From Actinomycetota bacterium (GTDB lineage Bacteria > Actinomycetota > Acidimicrobiia > Acidimicrobiales > Iamiaceae): a DNA stretch of 32,706 bases. This document shows, one piece after another, positions 23,250 through 30,870 of the stretch (positions within the stretch are counted from its first letter, which is position 1; every line of letters begins with the position of its first letter). Both the position numbers and the translations under genes were made by a program. Under the pieces are notes generated by a model. It had not been told where the DNA came from, searched no databases, and saw only the letters and a list, made by a program, of their open reading frames with translations. Location: the NCBI GenBank assembly GCA_019639095.1, contig JAHBSN010000008.1:1-32706 (forward strand), in the 5' to 3' direction.

Positions 23250-24194
23250 TCAGCTGCAGGAGGCGGCGCGCACCGACTCCACGTGGGCCACGGCGGCCTG
23301 GGTGGCCGGCACCTGGAGCTGGGCCAGCCCGGCGGCCGCGGCCACGTCGACCTCGGCCGGCGTCGGCGCGCCGAGCACGCCGTCGCGCATGGCGCGGAAG
23401 ACCGTGCCGAGCTGCACCGCGTCCTCGTGGAGCCCGCCGGACGTGGAGGCCGCCAGCGAGTCGAGGGCGCCGTCGAGCTCCAGCGGCCGGTCGCGCAGCA
23501 TCTGCGGGAGGCCGCTGCCGCCGTCGCCGAGCCCACCGGCGGTGGCCTTGCCGGCCACGTCGGCCATCCAGGTCCCCGCCATCGCCGCGCTGGTGCAGAA
23601 CCCGGCGGCGTCGGAGATGCCCGCGGCGGACTGCGCGGAGGTGGGCGCCTTGGGCGCCGCCGGTGCCTCGCCGCCCACCGCGGCCGCCGCCACGCTCTCG
23701 GCCGCCGCCGCCTTGGTCTCGGCCTCGGCCCGGGCCGTGGAGGCCGCCAGCTCCGCCTTCTTGTCCTCGAGGCTGCCCATGTTCACGGTCATGTAGGCGA
23801 GCAGCGCCACGGCCGCCACGCCCACCACCGCCACCACCATCGTGGATCCGAGGCGCAGGCTCGGCCGGCGCCGGGGGCGCAGGTTCTCCATGTCGATCGC
23901 GATCTGGGTGGTCACCGCGCGCCCGAGGCGCCGCTTGGCCGCCGGATCCTCGGTCGGCGCCGGCTGGGCGGCTGGCGCGGTCACGGGCGGGGTGGCACCC
24001 CACGCCAGCGGCGCCGGTCCCCCGGTGGGCGACTCGGTGCCCCCTGGCATCGGACCCTCGCCGCGGAGGGCGAGCACCTGGGCGTGGGTCAGCTCGGTGC
24101 TGGGCATGGCGCCGGGGATGCCCATCTGGCGGGCGCGGTCGGCCAGGTCGCCCGACTTCTCCTCGAGTTCCAGTGCCAGCTCGTACAGAAACAT
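23250..24194 (-). CDS. IF2_N-like domain plus transmembrane protein of unknown function
   Basis: The product has 314 residues. The N-terminus (FLYELALELEEKSGDLADRARQMGI...LTHAQVLAL, 1-44) resembles the IF2_N helical module found at the start of translation factor IF-2. A Pro/Ala-rich linker follows (about 48-100), then a basic stretch (RPRRRPSLRL) and one membrane helix (about 117-137, STMVVAVVGVAAVALLAYMT). An Ala/Glu-rich coiled segment leads to an outer domain with two Cys (GFCTS, and AASCS at the very C-terminus). Topology is N-in by the positive-inside rule. The ATG at 24194 has AAGAGGG 5 nt upstream. I do not recognise the full-length family; the IF2_N assignment is by eye. Confidence 0.6.
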   Translation of the reverse strand: MFLYELALELEEKSGDLADRARQMGIPGAMPSTELTHAQVLALRGEGPMPGGTESPTGGPAPLAWGATPPVTAPAAQPAPTEDPAAKRRLGRAVTTQIAIDMENLRPRRRPSLRLGSTMVVAVVGVAAVALLAYMTVNMGSLEDKKAELAASTARAEAETKAAAAESVAAAAVGGEAPAAPKAPTSAQSAAGISDAAGFCTSAAMAGTWMADVAGKATAGGLGDGGSGLPQMLRDRPLELDGALDSLAASTSGGLHEDAVQLGTVFRAMRDGVLGAPTPAEVDVAAAAGLAQLQVPATQAAVAHVESVRAASCS

Positions 24195-24275
24195 GTGCCC
24201 TCTTGCCTGCGTCGGCCCTCCCGTCGGCAGCGGCGGCGCAACGTTGAGGTGAGCGGGCGGGCCGCAGGAGCAGCG

Positions 24276-24980
24276 TCAGCCGGGCGCGCGCAGCACCAGG
24301 GCCACCGTGGTGCCGTGGTCCACCGTGGCCGCCGAGTCGAGCCGGTAGCCGTGGGGGTGCTCGAGCCCCTCGAGCGCGAAGGGGTCCCGATTGCCCGTCT
24401 CGGCCAGCCAGCGCACGATCGAGCCCTTGAGCAGCTTGTTCCAGTGCGACACGGTGCGGTCCTCCGCGTCCACGAAGCGCACCGTCACCCGTCGGCGCGG
24501 GGCCAGGGCGCTCCAGTCGACGGCGGCAGCGTGCTCGTTGGGCAGCAGGTCCCACACCACCGCCCCGCGGACACGGGGCGCCAGCGCGGCGGTGATCTGC
24601 GGACGCCACCACGTGGACAGGCGGCCGAGCGGGGCCACGCTCGCGCTCATCTTCAGCCGATAGTCGGGGATCGGGTCCGCCGGGGCCACCAGGCCCCAGA
24701 GGCCCGAGACGATGCGCACGTCCCGCCGCAGGCGCGTGCGGGCCGCCCCGCGCAACGAGGCGGCGTCGAGCTCGCGGTAGAGCACCCCGGTGTAGCGCTC
24801 GATCGCCGGCAGCGTGGGCTCGGTGGTGGCCGGGTGGCGCCGGCCGAGCGCGGCGAGCACCTGTCGACGGGCGTCGTCGAGCTCGGCCACGGCCATGGTG
24901 CCGGGCGCCCAGGGCGGACCCGATCCCCCCGGCGCCTTGCCCTCCGACGGCGGGAGCAGGACCAGGGAGCGGGCGGGCAC
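24276..24980 (-). CDS. yaaA: YaaA-family protein (DUF328, peroxide-stress/DNA-binding fold)
   Basis: The product has 234 residues from the GTG at 24980. Family signatures are the N-terminal LLPPSEGKAPG, the central SGLWGLVAPADPIPDYRLKM and the C-terminal HWNKLLKGSIVRW. E. coli YaaA limits iron-driven damage during hydrogen peroxide stress and has a DNA-binding-like fold. Whether this homologue does the same is inferred. A -10 box (TAGCGT) lies 8 nt upstream of the start, and a second, divergent box serves menG, so the two genes share a very short promoter region. Upstream in-frame sequence to 25664 is the antisense of menG and is not coding. Confidence 0.88.
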   Translation of the reverse strand: MPARSLVLLPPSEGKAPGGSGPPWAPGTMAVAELDDARRQVLAALGRRHPATTEPTLPAIERYTGVLYRELDAASLRGAARTRLRRDVRIVSGLWGLVAPADPIPDYRLKMSASVAPLGRLSTWWRPQITAALAPRVRGAVVWDLLPNEHAAAVDWSALAPRRRVTVRFVDAEDRTVSHWNKLLKGSIVRWLAETGNRDPFALEGLEHPHGYRLDSAATVDHGTTVALVLRAPG

Positions 24981-24988
24981 GGGCGCCG

Positions 24989-25011
24989 ACGCTACCGGCG
25001 CCCCGTACGCT
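24989..25011. promoter_or_regulatory. Back-to-back leaderless promoters of yaaA and menG
   Basis: Minus-strand TAGCGT (24989-24994) lies 8 nt before the yaaA GTG, and plus-strand TACGCT (25006-25011) lies 8 nt before the menG ATG. The two -10 boxes are only 11 bp apart, so each promoter's -35 zone covers the other's core; simultaneous use by two polymerases looks impossible. Confidence 0.5.
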
Positions 25012-25019
25012 CGGGGTCC

Positions 25020-25718
25020 ATGGCCCGCACCGAGACCGAACCGCTCCCCACCGGCCCGGAGAAGGTGGAGGCGGTGCGGTCGATGTTCGACGCCATCGCC
25101 CCGCGCTACGACCTCGTGAACCGGGTGATGACGTTCCGCATGGACGTCGGCTGGCGCAAGCGCACCATCGCCGACCTGCGCCTCCCGCAGGCGTCCACGG
25201 TCCTCGACCTGGCGTGCGGCACCGGTGACCTGTGCCGGGGCCTCGCCGACGCCGGCCTGCGGCCGGTGGGCATGGACCTCTCGTTCGGGATGCTGGCCGC
25301 CGCCCGAACCGAGGTGCCCCTCTGCCAGGCCGACGCCCTGCGCCTCCCGGTGCCCGACGCCAGCGTCGACGGTGTCACCTGCGGGTTCGCCCTGCGCAAC
25401 TTCGTGGAGCTGGCGCCGTTCTTCGCCGAGCTGGGCCGGGTGGTCCGCCCTACCGGTCGCATCGCCCTGCTCGAGGTGGCCGAGCCGGCCAACCCGGTGC
25501 TGCGGTGGGGCCACGGCATCTACTTCGGGTCGGTGGTCCCCCGCATCGGCGGGCTGCTGTCGGACGCCTCGGCCTATCGCTACCTCCCGCGCTCGGTGGC
25601 CTACCTGCCCGAGCCGGAGGAGATGCTGGCGATGCTCGCCGACGCCGGGTTCACCGACGTCCACCGCCGCCTGCTCTCCACCGGGATCGCCCAGCTGATC
25701 ACCGCCACCCGCGCATGA
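25020..25718 (+). CDS. menG: Demethylmenaquinone methyltransferase (MenG/UbiE family)
   Basis: MenG carries out the last step of menaquinone synthesis: SAM-dependent C-methylation of demethylmenaquinone. The 232-residue protein shows the family opening VRSMFDAIAPRYDLVNRVMTF, motif I VLDLACGTGDLC, and the signatures VTCGFALRNF and SDASAYRYLPRSV. The ATG at 25020 follows a TACGCT box by 8 nt. The stop overlaps the menF ATG (ATGA), so the two are translationally coupled. Confidence 0.95.
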   Translation: MARTETEPLPTGPEKVEAVRSMFDAIAPRYDLVNRVMTFRMDVGWRKRTIADLRLPQASTVLDLACGTGDLCRGLADAGLRPVGMDLSFGMLAAARTEVPLCQADALRLPVPDASVDGVTCGFALRNFVELAPFFAELGRVVRPTGRIALLEVAEPANPVLRWGHGIYFGSVVPRIGGLLSDASAYRYLPRSVAYLPEPEEMLAMLADAGFTDVHRRLLSTGIAQLITATRA

Positions 25719-26956
25719 CCGGCTCGCCGGCCCTGCGCGCCCGCACCGCCCGGCTCGACCGCGACGTCGACCTCGGCGCGGTGGCGGGCGACCACGGCGT
25801 GCTGTTCGCCCGCAACCGGATCGGGTTCGGGGGACGGGGCGTGGCCGCCCGACTCCCCCGCAACGAGGCCCTCGCCGGCCTCGCCGGCATCGCCACCGAC
25901 GGTCCGCCCACGGCGGCCGACCAGCCCGGCACCGGACCGGTGGCCTTCGGCGCGCTGCCGTTCCTGCCCGGCGCCCCGGCCGAGCTCGTGGTGCCGGAGC
26001 TGCTCGTGGCCCGAGACCCCGACGGCACCCGGTGGATCACCACCGTCACGCCGGCCGAGGACCCCGACCCCGATCCCCTCGAGCTGCTCGAGGTCGCCCT
26101 GGCCGAGGCCGTGGCCCCCGGGACCCGGCCCGGGCCGAGCTCGTTCGAGGTGCGGGCCACCCGACCTCCCGCCGAGTGGACCGACGCCGTGGCCACCGCC
26201 ACCGAGCGCATCCGCGCCGGCGCGCTCGACAAGGTGGTCCTCGCCCGGGAGGTGGTGGTCACCGCCGACGCCCCCATCCCGGTGGCCACGGTGCTCACCC
26301 GATTGGGCCAGGCGTTCCCGGACTGCTTCCTCTACCTCGTCGACGGCTACTGCGGCGCCAGCCCCGAGCTGCTCGTCGGCCGGACCGGCGACGTCGTGCG
26401 GGCCCAGCCCATGGCCGGCACCGCGCCCCGGCGCGGCGACCCGGCCGCCGACGCCCGCCTGGCCGCCAACCTGCTCGCCTCCCCCACCTACCGCCACGAG
26501 CACCAGGTGACCATCGACGCCGTGCACGACGGGCTGCTCGCCTTCTCCTCCTACGTCGACTACGAGCCCGAGCCGTCGGTGGTCGCCCTGGCGAACGTCG
26601 CCCACCTCGCCACCTCGGTCGAAGGGCGACTCTCGCACCCGCCGGCGTCGGTGCTCGAGCTCGTGGAGGCGCTCCATCCCACGCCCGCGGTGTGCGGCCG
26701 GCCGCGCCAGGCGGCGCTCGACCTCATCGCCGAGCTCGAGGGGTTCGACCGCGGGCGCTACGCCGGGGCCGTGGGCTGGGTGAACGCCGCCGGCAACGGG
26801 CAGTGGGCGGTGGGCATCCGTGGCGCCGACATCTCGGGCCACCGCGCCCGGCTGGTGGGCGGCAACGGCATCGTCGGCGACTCCGACCCGCCCACCGAGC
26901 TCATCGAGACCCGGGCCAAGCTCCAGGCCATGCTCAACGCCATCGTGCGCCCCTGA
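25715..26956 (+). CDS. menF: Isochorismate synthase
   Basis: MenF converts chorismate to isochorismate, the entry to menaquinone synthesis. The 413-residue protein has a poorly conserved N-terminal half and a chorismate-binding C-terminal half. The latter has the expected motifs: LDKVVLARE, GYCGASPELLVGR, PMAGTAPRR, HEHQVTID, LHPTPAVCGRP and GRYAGAVGWV, with the metal-binding Glu in TELIETRAKLQAML. The start is ATG at 25715, overlapping menG by 4 bp. Salicylate or siderophore isochorismate synthases (EntC/DhbC) share the domain, but the surrounding men genes favour MenF. Confidence 0.94.
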   Translation: MTGSPALRARTARLDRDVDLGAVAGDHGVLFARNRIGFGGRGVAARLPRNEALAGLAGIATDGPPTAADQPGTGPVAFGALPFLPGAPAELVVPELLVARDPDGTRWITTVTPAEDPDPDPLELLEVALAEAVAPGTRPGPSSFEVRATRPPAEWTDAVATATERIRAGALDKVVLAREVVVTADAPIPVATVLTRLGQAFPDCFLYLVDGYCGASPELLVGRTGDVVRAQPMAGTAPRRGDPAADARLAANLLASPTYRHEHQVTIDAVHDGLLAFSSYVDYEPEPSVVALANVAHLATSVEGRLSHPPASVLELVEALHPTPAVCGRPRQAALDLIAELEGFDRGRYAGAVGWVNAAGNGQWAVGIRGADISGHRARLVGGNGIVGDSDPPTELIETRAKLQAMLNAIVRP

Positions 26957-27033
26957 CCCCACGCTCCTCCTCCCCGCACCCGATGCCCCGCGCAGGCGGC
27001 TGGGGCAGCTCGTGCAAGGAGAAGCCGTCGGGA

Positions 27034-28803
27034 TCAACCGGCGGGCAGCGCCTCGAGTGCGGCGGCCACGGCAGCGTGGAGCTCGGCGTGCACCTCGACG
27101 TTGGCCGCCCGATCGGTGCGGACCCGCACCACCTGCACCCCGCCGGCCACCGCGGCGCGCAGCGCGGTGTCGACGTCGGCGGCGCCGGCCGGCTCGATCG
27201 TGACCAGGCCGTGGGCTGCGGCCACCAGGCCGAGGTCGACGCCGTGGGGCGTGCCGAAGAGCTGCTCGAACCGGTCGGCGGCGAGCAGGTCGGCCTGCGG
27301 GAGGAACGAGAAGATCCCGCCCCCGTCGTTGTCCACCACCACGATGGCGAGGTCGACGTCGCGGGCGAGCAGGCCGAGCAGCGCGTTGGCGTCGTGCAGG
27401 AACGCCACGTCGCCCACGAGCACCGCGGTGGGCGACCCCGTGCCCCGAGCGGCGAGGGCGGCCCCGACGGCGGTGGACACCACGCCGTCGATCCCGTTGG
27501 CGCCGCGGTTGGCCAGCACCCGCACCCCGGGGTGGCGACCACCGAACCACTCCAGGTCGCGCACCGGCATCGACGAGGAGGCCACGAGCGTCGACCCGGC
27601 GGGCAGGGCAGCGAGCAGGCGGCGCGCCACCGCCGGCTCGGTGGGCTCGGGGTGGCCCGCGAGCACCTCGTCGACCGCGGCCGACGCCGCCCGCTCCGCC
27701 GCCGACCACCGACCAGCCCACGGGTCGGAGGCCGGTCGGGCCACCAGGCGGGCCAGCGCGGTCACAACGGCGGTCGGGTCGGCGTGCAGCACGTGGTGCG
27801 CGGTGCGGTCGGCGTCGAACCAACGGCCGTGCGCGTCGACCGCCACCTGGCGAGCCCGGCTCCCGGCCAGCCAGGCGCCCACGACCTTGGAGGCGGGCGG
27901 CGCGCCCAGCCGGAGCACCACGTCGGGCCGCAGGGCGGTCGCGGTGGACTCGTGGCGGAGCAGGGCATCGGCGTGGGCCACCACCGACGGGTGGTCGAGC
28001 CGGCACCCCGATCGGGGGTCGGCGAGGACCGGCCACCCGGTGGCGGCGGCCAGGGCGACCACCGCCCCGGGGTCGCCGGCGTCGGCGCCGGCCACGATCA
28101 CCCCGCGATCGGCGTCGAGCAGCTCGGTGAGGAGGGAGGTGCCGAGCCGGTCGACCGCCACGCGATGCCCACCCGCGCGGTGCCAGGGCGCCCCGTCGGG
28201 TCGGCCCTCGGGCAGCGGACCGGGCGCTCCCACCAGGGGCTCGCGGAAGGAGAGGTCGAGGTGGACCGGCCCGGGACCCGTGGGGTGTTCGGTGGCCTCC
28301 AGCACGGCGCGAGCCGCGAGCGACCGCCACGAGCCCGCCGCCTCCGTCGACGGCGGACCGGGCGCGGCGAACCAGCGCACGCTGCGGCCGAAGAGGTGGA
28401 GCTGGTCCACCGTCTGCGGCGCGCCCACGTCGAACAGCTCCGGTGGCCGGTCGGCGGTGACGGCCAGCATCGCGACGCCGGCCTGGTGCGCCTCGACCAC
28501 GGCGGGGTGCAGCTCGACGGCCGCCGTCCCGCTCGTGGTGAGCACCACCGCCGGGCGCCCCGACGCCAGTCCGAGCCCGAGGGCCACGAAGCCGGCGGCG
28601 CGCTCGTCGAGGTGCACGTGGACGCGCAGCTCGGGCCGAGACGCCAGCGCGAGGGCGAGCGGGGTGGACCGCGACCCGGGCGCCACCACGGCATCGGTCA
28701 CGCCGGACCGCACCCACTCGTCGACGAGCGTGGCGCAGAAGGTGGCTGTGACCGTGACGCTGGCATCGGCGATGGGATCCGACGGATCGGTGGGGTCGCT
28801 CAC
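27034..28803 (-). CDS. menD: SEPHCHC synthase (MenD)
   Basis: MenD is the thiamine-diphosphate enzyme that joins isochorismate and 2-oxoglutarate to give SEPHCHC. The 589 residues include the N-terminal pyrimidine-binding domain (VVAPGSRSTPLALAL, HVHLDERAAGFVALG, TSGTAAVELHPAV), a central domain, and the PP-binding domain with GDVAFLHDANAL and NDGGGIFSFLPQ, which replace the GDG...NN motif in the MenD manner. The start is GTG at 28803; upstream in-frame sequence is the antisense of menH. It is divergent from menH (58-bp gap) and convergent with menF (77-bp gap). Confidence 0.95.
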   Translation of the reverse strand: MSDPTDPSDPIADASVTVTATFCATLVDEWVRSGVTDAVVAPGSRSTPLALALASRPELRVHVHLDERAAGFVALGLGLASGRPAVVLTTSGTAAVELHPAVVEAHQAGVAMLAVTADRPPELFDVGAPQTVDQLHLFGRSVRWFAAPGPPSTEAAGSWRSLAARAVLEATEHPTGPGPVHLDLSFREPLVGAPGPLPEGRPDGAPWHRAGGHRVAVDRLGTSLLTELLDADRGVIVAGADAGDPGAVVALAAATGWPVLADPRSGCRLDHPSVVAHADALLRHESTATALRPDVVLRLGAPPASKVVGAWLAGSRARQVAVDAHGRWFDADRTAHHVLHADPTAVVTALARLVARPASDPWAGRWSAAERAASAAVDEVLAGHPEPTEPAVARRLLAALPAGSTLVASSSMPVRDLEWFGGRHPGVRVLANRGANGIDGVVSTAVGAALAARGTGSPTAVLVGDVAFLHDANALLGLLARDVDLAIVVVDNDGGGIFSFLPQADLLAADRFEQLFGTPHGVDLGLVAAAHGLVTIEPAGAADVDTALRAAVAGGVQVVRVRTDRAANVEVHAELHAAVAAALEALPAG

Positions 28804-28861
28804 CGGACCATCTGAGCAGCCGCCGAGGGCGCCGTGCACCCCGGCGTGCGAGCATGCGGCC

Positions 28862-29653
28862 ATGGAGCCGGCCGACGCGAAGGGCGCACCGCCCCCGCTC
28901 CACCAGGTGCACGCCGGCGAGTCCGGTCCGCGCGTGGTCCTGGTCCACGGCTTCACCCAGACCCACGTCGCCTGGATGCCGGTGGTGGCCGAGCTCGTGC
29001 GGGACCACCAGGTGGTGGCCGTGGACCTGCCGGGCCACGGCGGCTCGAGCGAGATCGCCGCCGACCTCCCGCTCGCCGCCCGACTGCTCGGCGAGGCCGG
29101 AGGCCACGCCACCTACGTCGGCTACTCCCTCGGCGGGCGGGTGGCGCTACGACTGGCGCTCGACCACCCCGACCTCGTGGACGGCCTGGTCCTGCTGGGC
29201 GCCACGGCGGGGATCGACGACCCCGCCGAGCGTGCCGCCCGCCGGGACGCCGACGGGGCGCTCGCCGATCGCATCGTGGACGACGGCCTGCCCCGGTTCC
29301 TCCGGGAGTGGTTCGCCCAGCCGCTCTTCGACGGGCTCCGACCCGACCCGGCCGACCGCGCCGCCCGGCTCGCCAACTCGCCGGCCGGCCTGGCGTCGTC
29401 GCTTCGCCTCGCCGGGACGGGGACGATGGATCCGCCGTGGTGGGACGAGCTCGGATCGATCGAGGCGCCGCTGCTGGCCTGCGCCGGCGCACGCGACGCC
29501 AAGTTCGCCGCCCTCGCCGAACGACTCGCCGCCGGCTCGGCCGGCCCGGCGCGGGTGGTGCTGCTCGACGGCTGCGGCCACGCCGCCCACCTCCAGGACC
29601 CCGCCGCGTTCGCCGCCGAGGTCCGCACCTTCGTGACCGCCCTCCCCCGCTGA
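28862..29653 (+). CDS. menH: SHCHC synthase-like alpha/beta hydrolase (MenH)
   Basis: MenH removes pyruvate from SEPHCHC to give SHCHC. The 263-residue alpha/beta hydrolase has an oxyanion-hole segment (LVHGFTQTHVAW), the nucleophile elbow GYSLGGR (Ser89), a late Asp (AGARDAKFAAL) and the catalytic His (GCGHAAHLQDP). SHGFTQ/HGFTQ near the N-terminus and a WFAQPLF segment are typical of MenH rather than generic hydrolases, and the position between menD and menA supports this. The start is ATG at 28862. Confidence 0.88.
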   Translation: MEPADAKGAPPPLHQVHAGESGPRVVLVHGFTQTHVAWMPVVAELVRDHQVVAVDLPGHGGSSEIAADLPLAARLLGEAGGHATYVGYSLGGRVALRLALDHPDLVDGLVLLGATAGIDDPAERAARRDADGALADRIVDDGLPRFLREWFAQPLFDGLRPDPADRAARLANSPAGLASSLRLAGTGTMDPPWWDELGSIEAPLLACAGARDAKFAALAERLAAGSAGPARVVLLDGCGHAAHLQDPAAFAAEVRTFVTALPR

Positions 29654-29661
29654 CCACCCCG

Positions 29662-29823
29662 CCACGTCGCAACGAATCTGCGCAGATTCTGCGGCCCGCT
29701 CCCGACGTGGGTGCGCAACCGGTTGCTGGACGACCAGCAGCGCACACACCTCGGTCGCCGCCGCCCCCGAGAACGCGACCTATCGCCCCGACCGGACATC
29801 GCACAGAATCTGCGCAGATTCTG
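29662..29823. repeat. Two copies of a perfect GAATCTGCGCAGATTC palindrome with flanking inverted repeats
   Basis: Copy 1 is a 16-bp perfect palindrome at 29674-29689, enclosed by CCACGTCG (29662-29669) and CGACGTGG (29704-29711). Copy 2 is a 20-bp perfect palindrome at 29804-29823 (CAGAATCTGCGCAGATTCTG). Both are preceded by TCGCA and followed by TGCG, so the shared unit is about 25 bp. Between them is a third inverted repeat (GTGCGC...GCGCAC, 29711-29744, with an inner GCTGG/CCAGC). They fill the 246-bp gap between convergent menH and menA and could be REP-like repeats, binding sites or terminators. Confidence 0.75.
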
Positions 29824-29829
29824 CGCCAA

Positions 29830-29858
29830 CGTCGTCGGCGGCGAGTCCGCCGGCGACG
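29830..29858 (-). terminator. Terminator-like hairpin after menA
   Basis: A 12-bp stem (29830-29841 with 29847-29858, one G-U pair on the RNA) and a 5-nt loop lie 41 nt beyond the menA stop on the minus strand. Confidence 0.55.
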
Positions 29859-29899
29859 CAGGCAGGGGTGGGTCGCCGGCGGCGCGGTGCCGTGGAGGG

Positions 29900-30781
29900 T
29901 CAGGCGGAGAGGGCGAGGCCCAGGGCGAACAGCGCGCCGAAGGCGAGTTGCACGCGGCCGGTGGCACCGAGCACGGGGATCAGCGCCGGGCCGCGTGCGC
30001 CGGTGAGGACGTCGACCACGGGCTGGCGCCCGAGGAGCACCGCGCCCAGCGCCAGGGCGGCCGCCGGGCGCTCGCCGATCCCGGCCACCAGCGGCACGCA
30101 CACGAAGGGCAGCACCAGCAGCGCCGTGTAGAGGAACCGGGTGCGGCGGTCTCCGAGGCGCACGGCGAGGGTGCGCTTGCCCACCTCGGTGTCGCCCGGG
30201 ATGTCGCGCAGGTTGTTGACCACGAGCAGCGCCGTGGCGAGCAGGCCCACCGGCACCGAGGCGCCGAGCGCCAGCCCAGATAGCTCCCCCGTCTGCACGT
30301 AGGCCGACCCCGCGGTGGCCACCACGCCGAAGAACACGAACACGAACGCCTCGCCCAGCCCGGCGTAGCCGTAGGGCCGCGGCCCCCCGGTGTAGAACCA
30401 GCCGGCGGCGATGGCGGCCGCGCCCACCGCGAACAGCTCGGGCCCCACCGCCACCGCCAGCGCCGCGCCCACCAGCCCGGCCACCCCGAACGCGGCGAAC
30501 GCCGCCTTCTTCACGGCGCTCGGCGACGCGAGCCCCTGGCCCACCAGGCGCACCGGTCCCACCCGCTTGTCGTCGGCGTCGGTGCCGCGCACGCCGTCGC
30601 TGTAGTCGTTGGCGTAGTTGGTGGCCACCTGCAGGGCGAGGGCCACCACCATGGCCGCGGCCGCCCGCCACCAGATGAGCCCGCCGGGCACCTCGCCCAC
30701 CGCGCACGCGGTGCCGACCGCCACCGGCACGACCGCGGCGGGGAGGGTGCGGGGCCGCGCCCCGGCCACCCAGATGTTCAA
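29900..30781 (-). CDS. menA: 1,4-dihydroxy-2-naphthoate polyprenyltransferase
   Basis: MenA attaches the isoprenoid tail to dihydroxynaphthoate in the membrane, giving demethylmenaquinone. The 293-residue UbiA-superfamily protein has about eight or nine membrane helices and both Asp-rich motifs: NYANDYSDGVRGTDADD (about 55-71) and NNLRDIPGDTEVGKRTLA. The start is TTG at 30781, giving NIWVAGARPRTLPAA, the conserved MenA opening; TGGAG lies 7 nt upstream. It is divergent from menE (89-bp gap). Confidence 0.95.
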   Translation of the reverse strand: MNIWVAGARPRTLPAAVVPVAVGTACAVGEVPGGLIWWRAAAAMVVALALQVATNYANDYSDGVRGTDADDKRVGPVRLVGQGLASPSAVKKAAFAAFGVAGLVGAALAVAVGPELFAVGAAAIAAGWFYTGGPRPYGYAGLGEAFVFVFFGVVATAGSAYVQTGELSGLALGASVPVGLLATALLVVNNLRDIPGDTEVGKRTLAVRLGDRRTRFLYTALLVLPFVCVPLVAGIGERPAAALALGAVLLGRQPVVDVLTGARGPALIPVLGATGRVQLAFGALFALGLALSA

Positions 30782-30858
30782 CGACTGCGCTCCACGTCGA
30801 CGAGTCTGCCGCCCGGACCTCCGGCCACCCCACTCCAGGCCGCCGCCCGGCCGGGTGC

Positions 30859-30864
30859 CAGGCT
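30859..30864 (+). promoter_or_regulatory. Weak -10 box of menE
   Basis: CAGGCT lies 6 nt upstream of the menE GTG, the same spacing as the stronger TAnnnT boxes of uvrB, coaE and the kinase gene. The first base differs from consensus, so support is modest. Confidence 0.35.
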
Positions 30865-30870
30865 GGGACG

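Noticed and set aside
22430-23536. Longer 368-residue version of the methyltransferase
   Set aside because: The extra N-terminal part is the neighbouring gene read in another frame; conserved methyltransferase sequence begins after the ATG at 23191.
25601-29107. 1168-codon minus-strand open frame
   Set aside because: It covers the antisense of menF and menH and an alternative frame of menD; the real menD frame explains the region.
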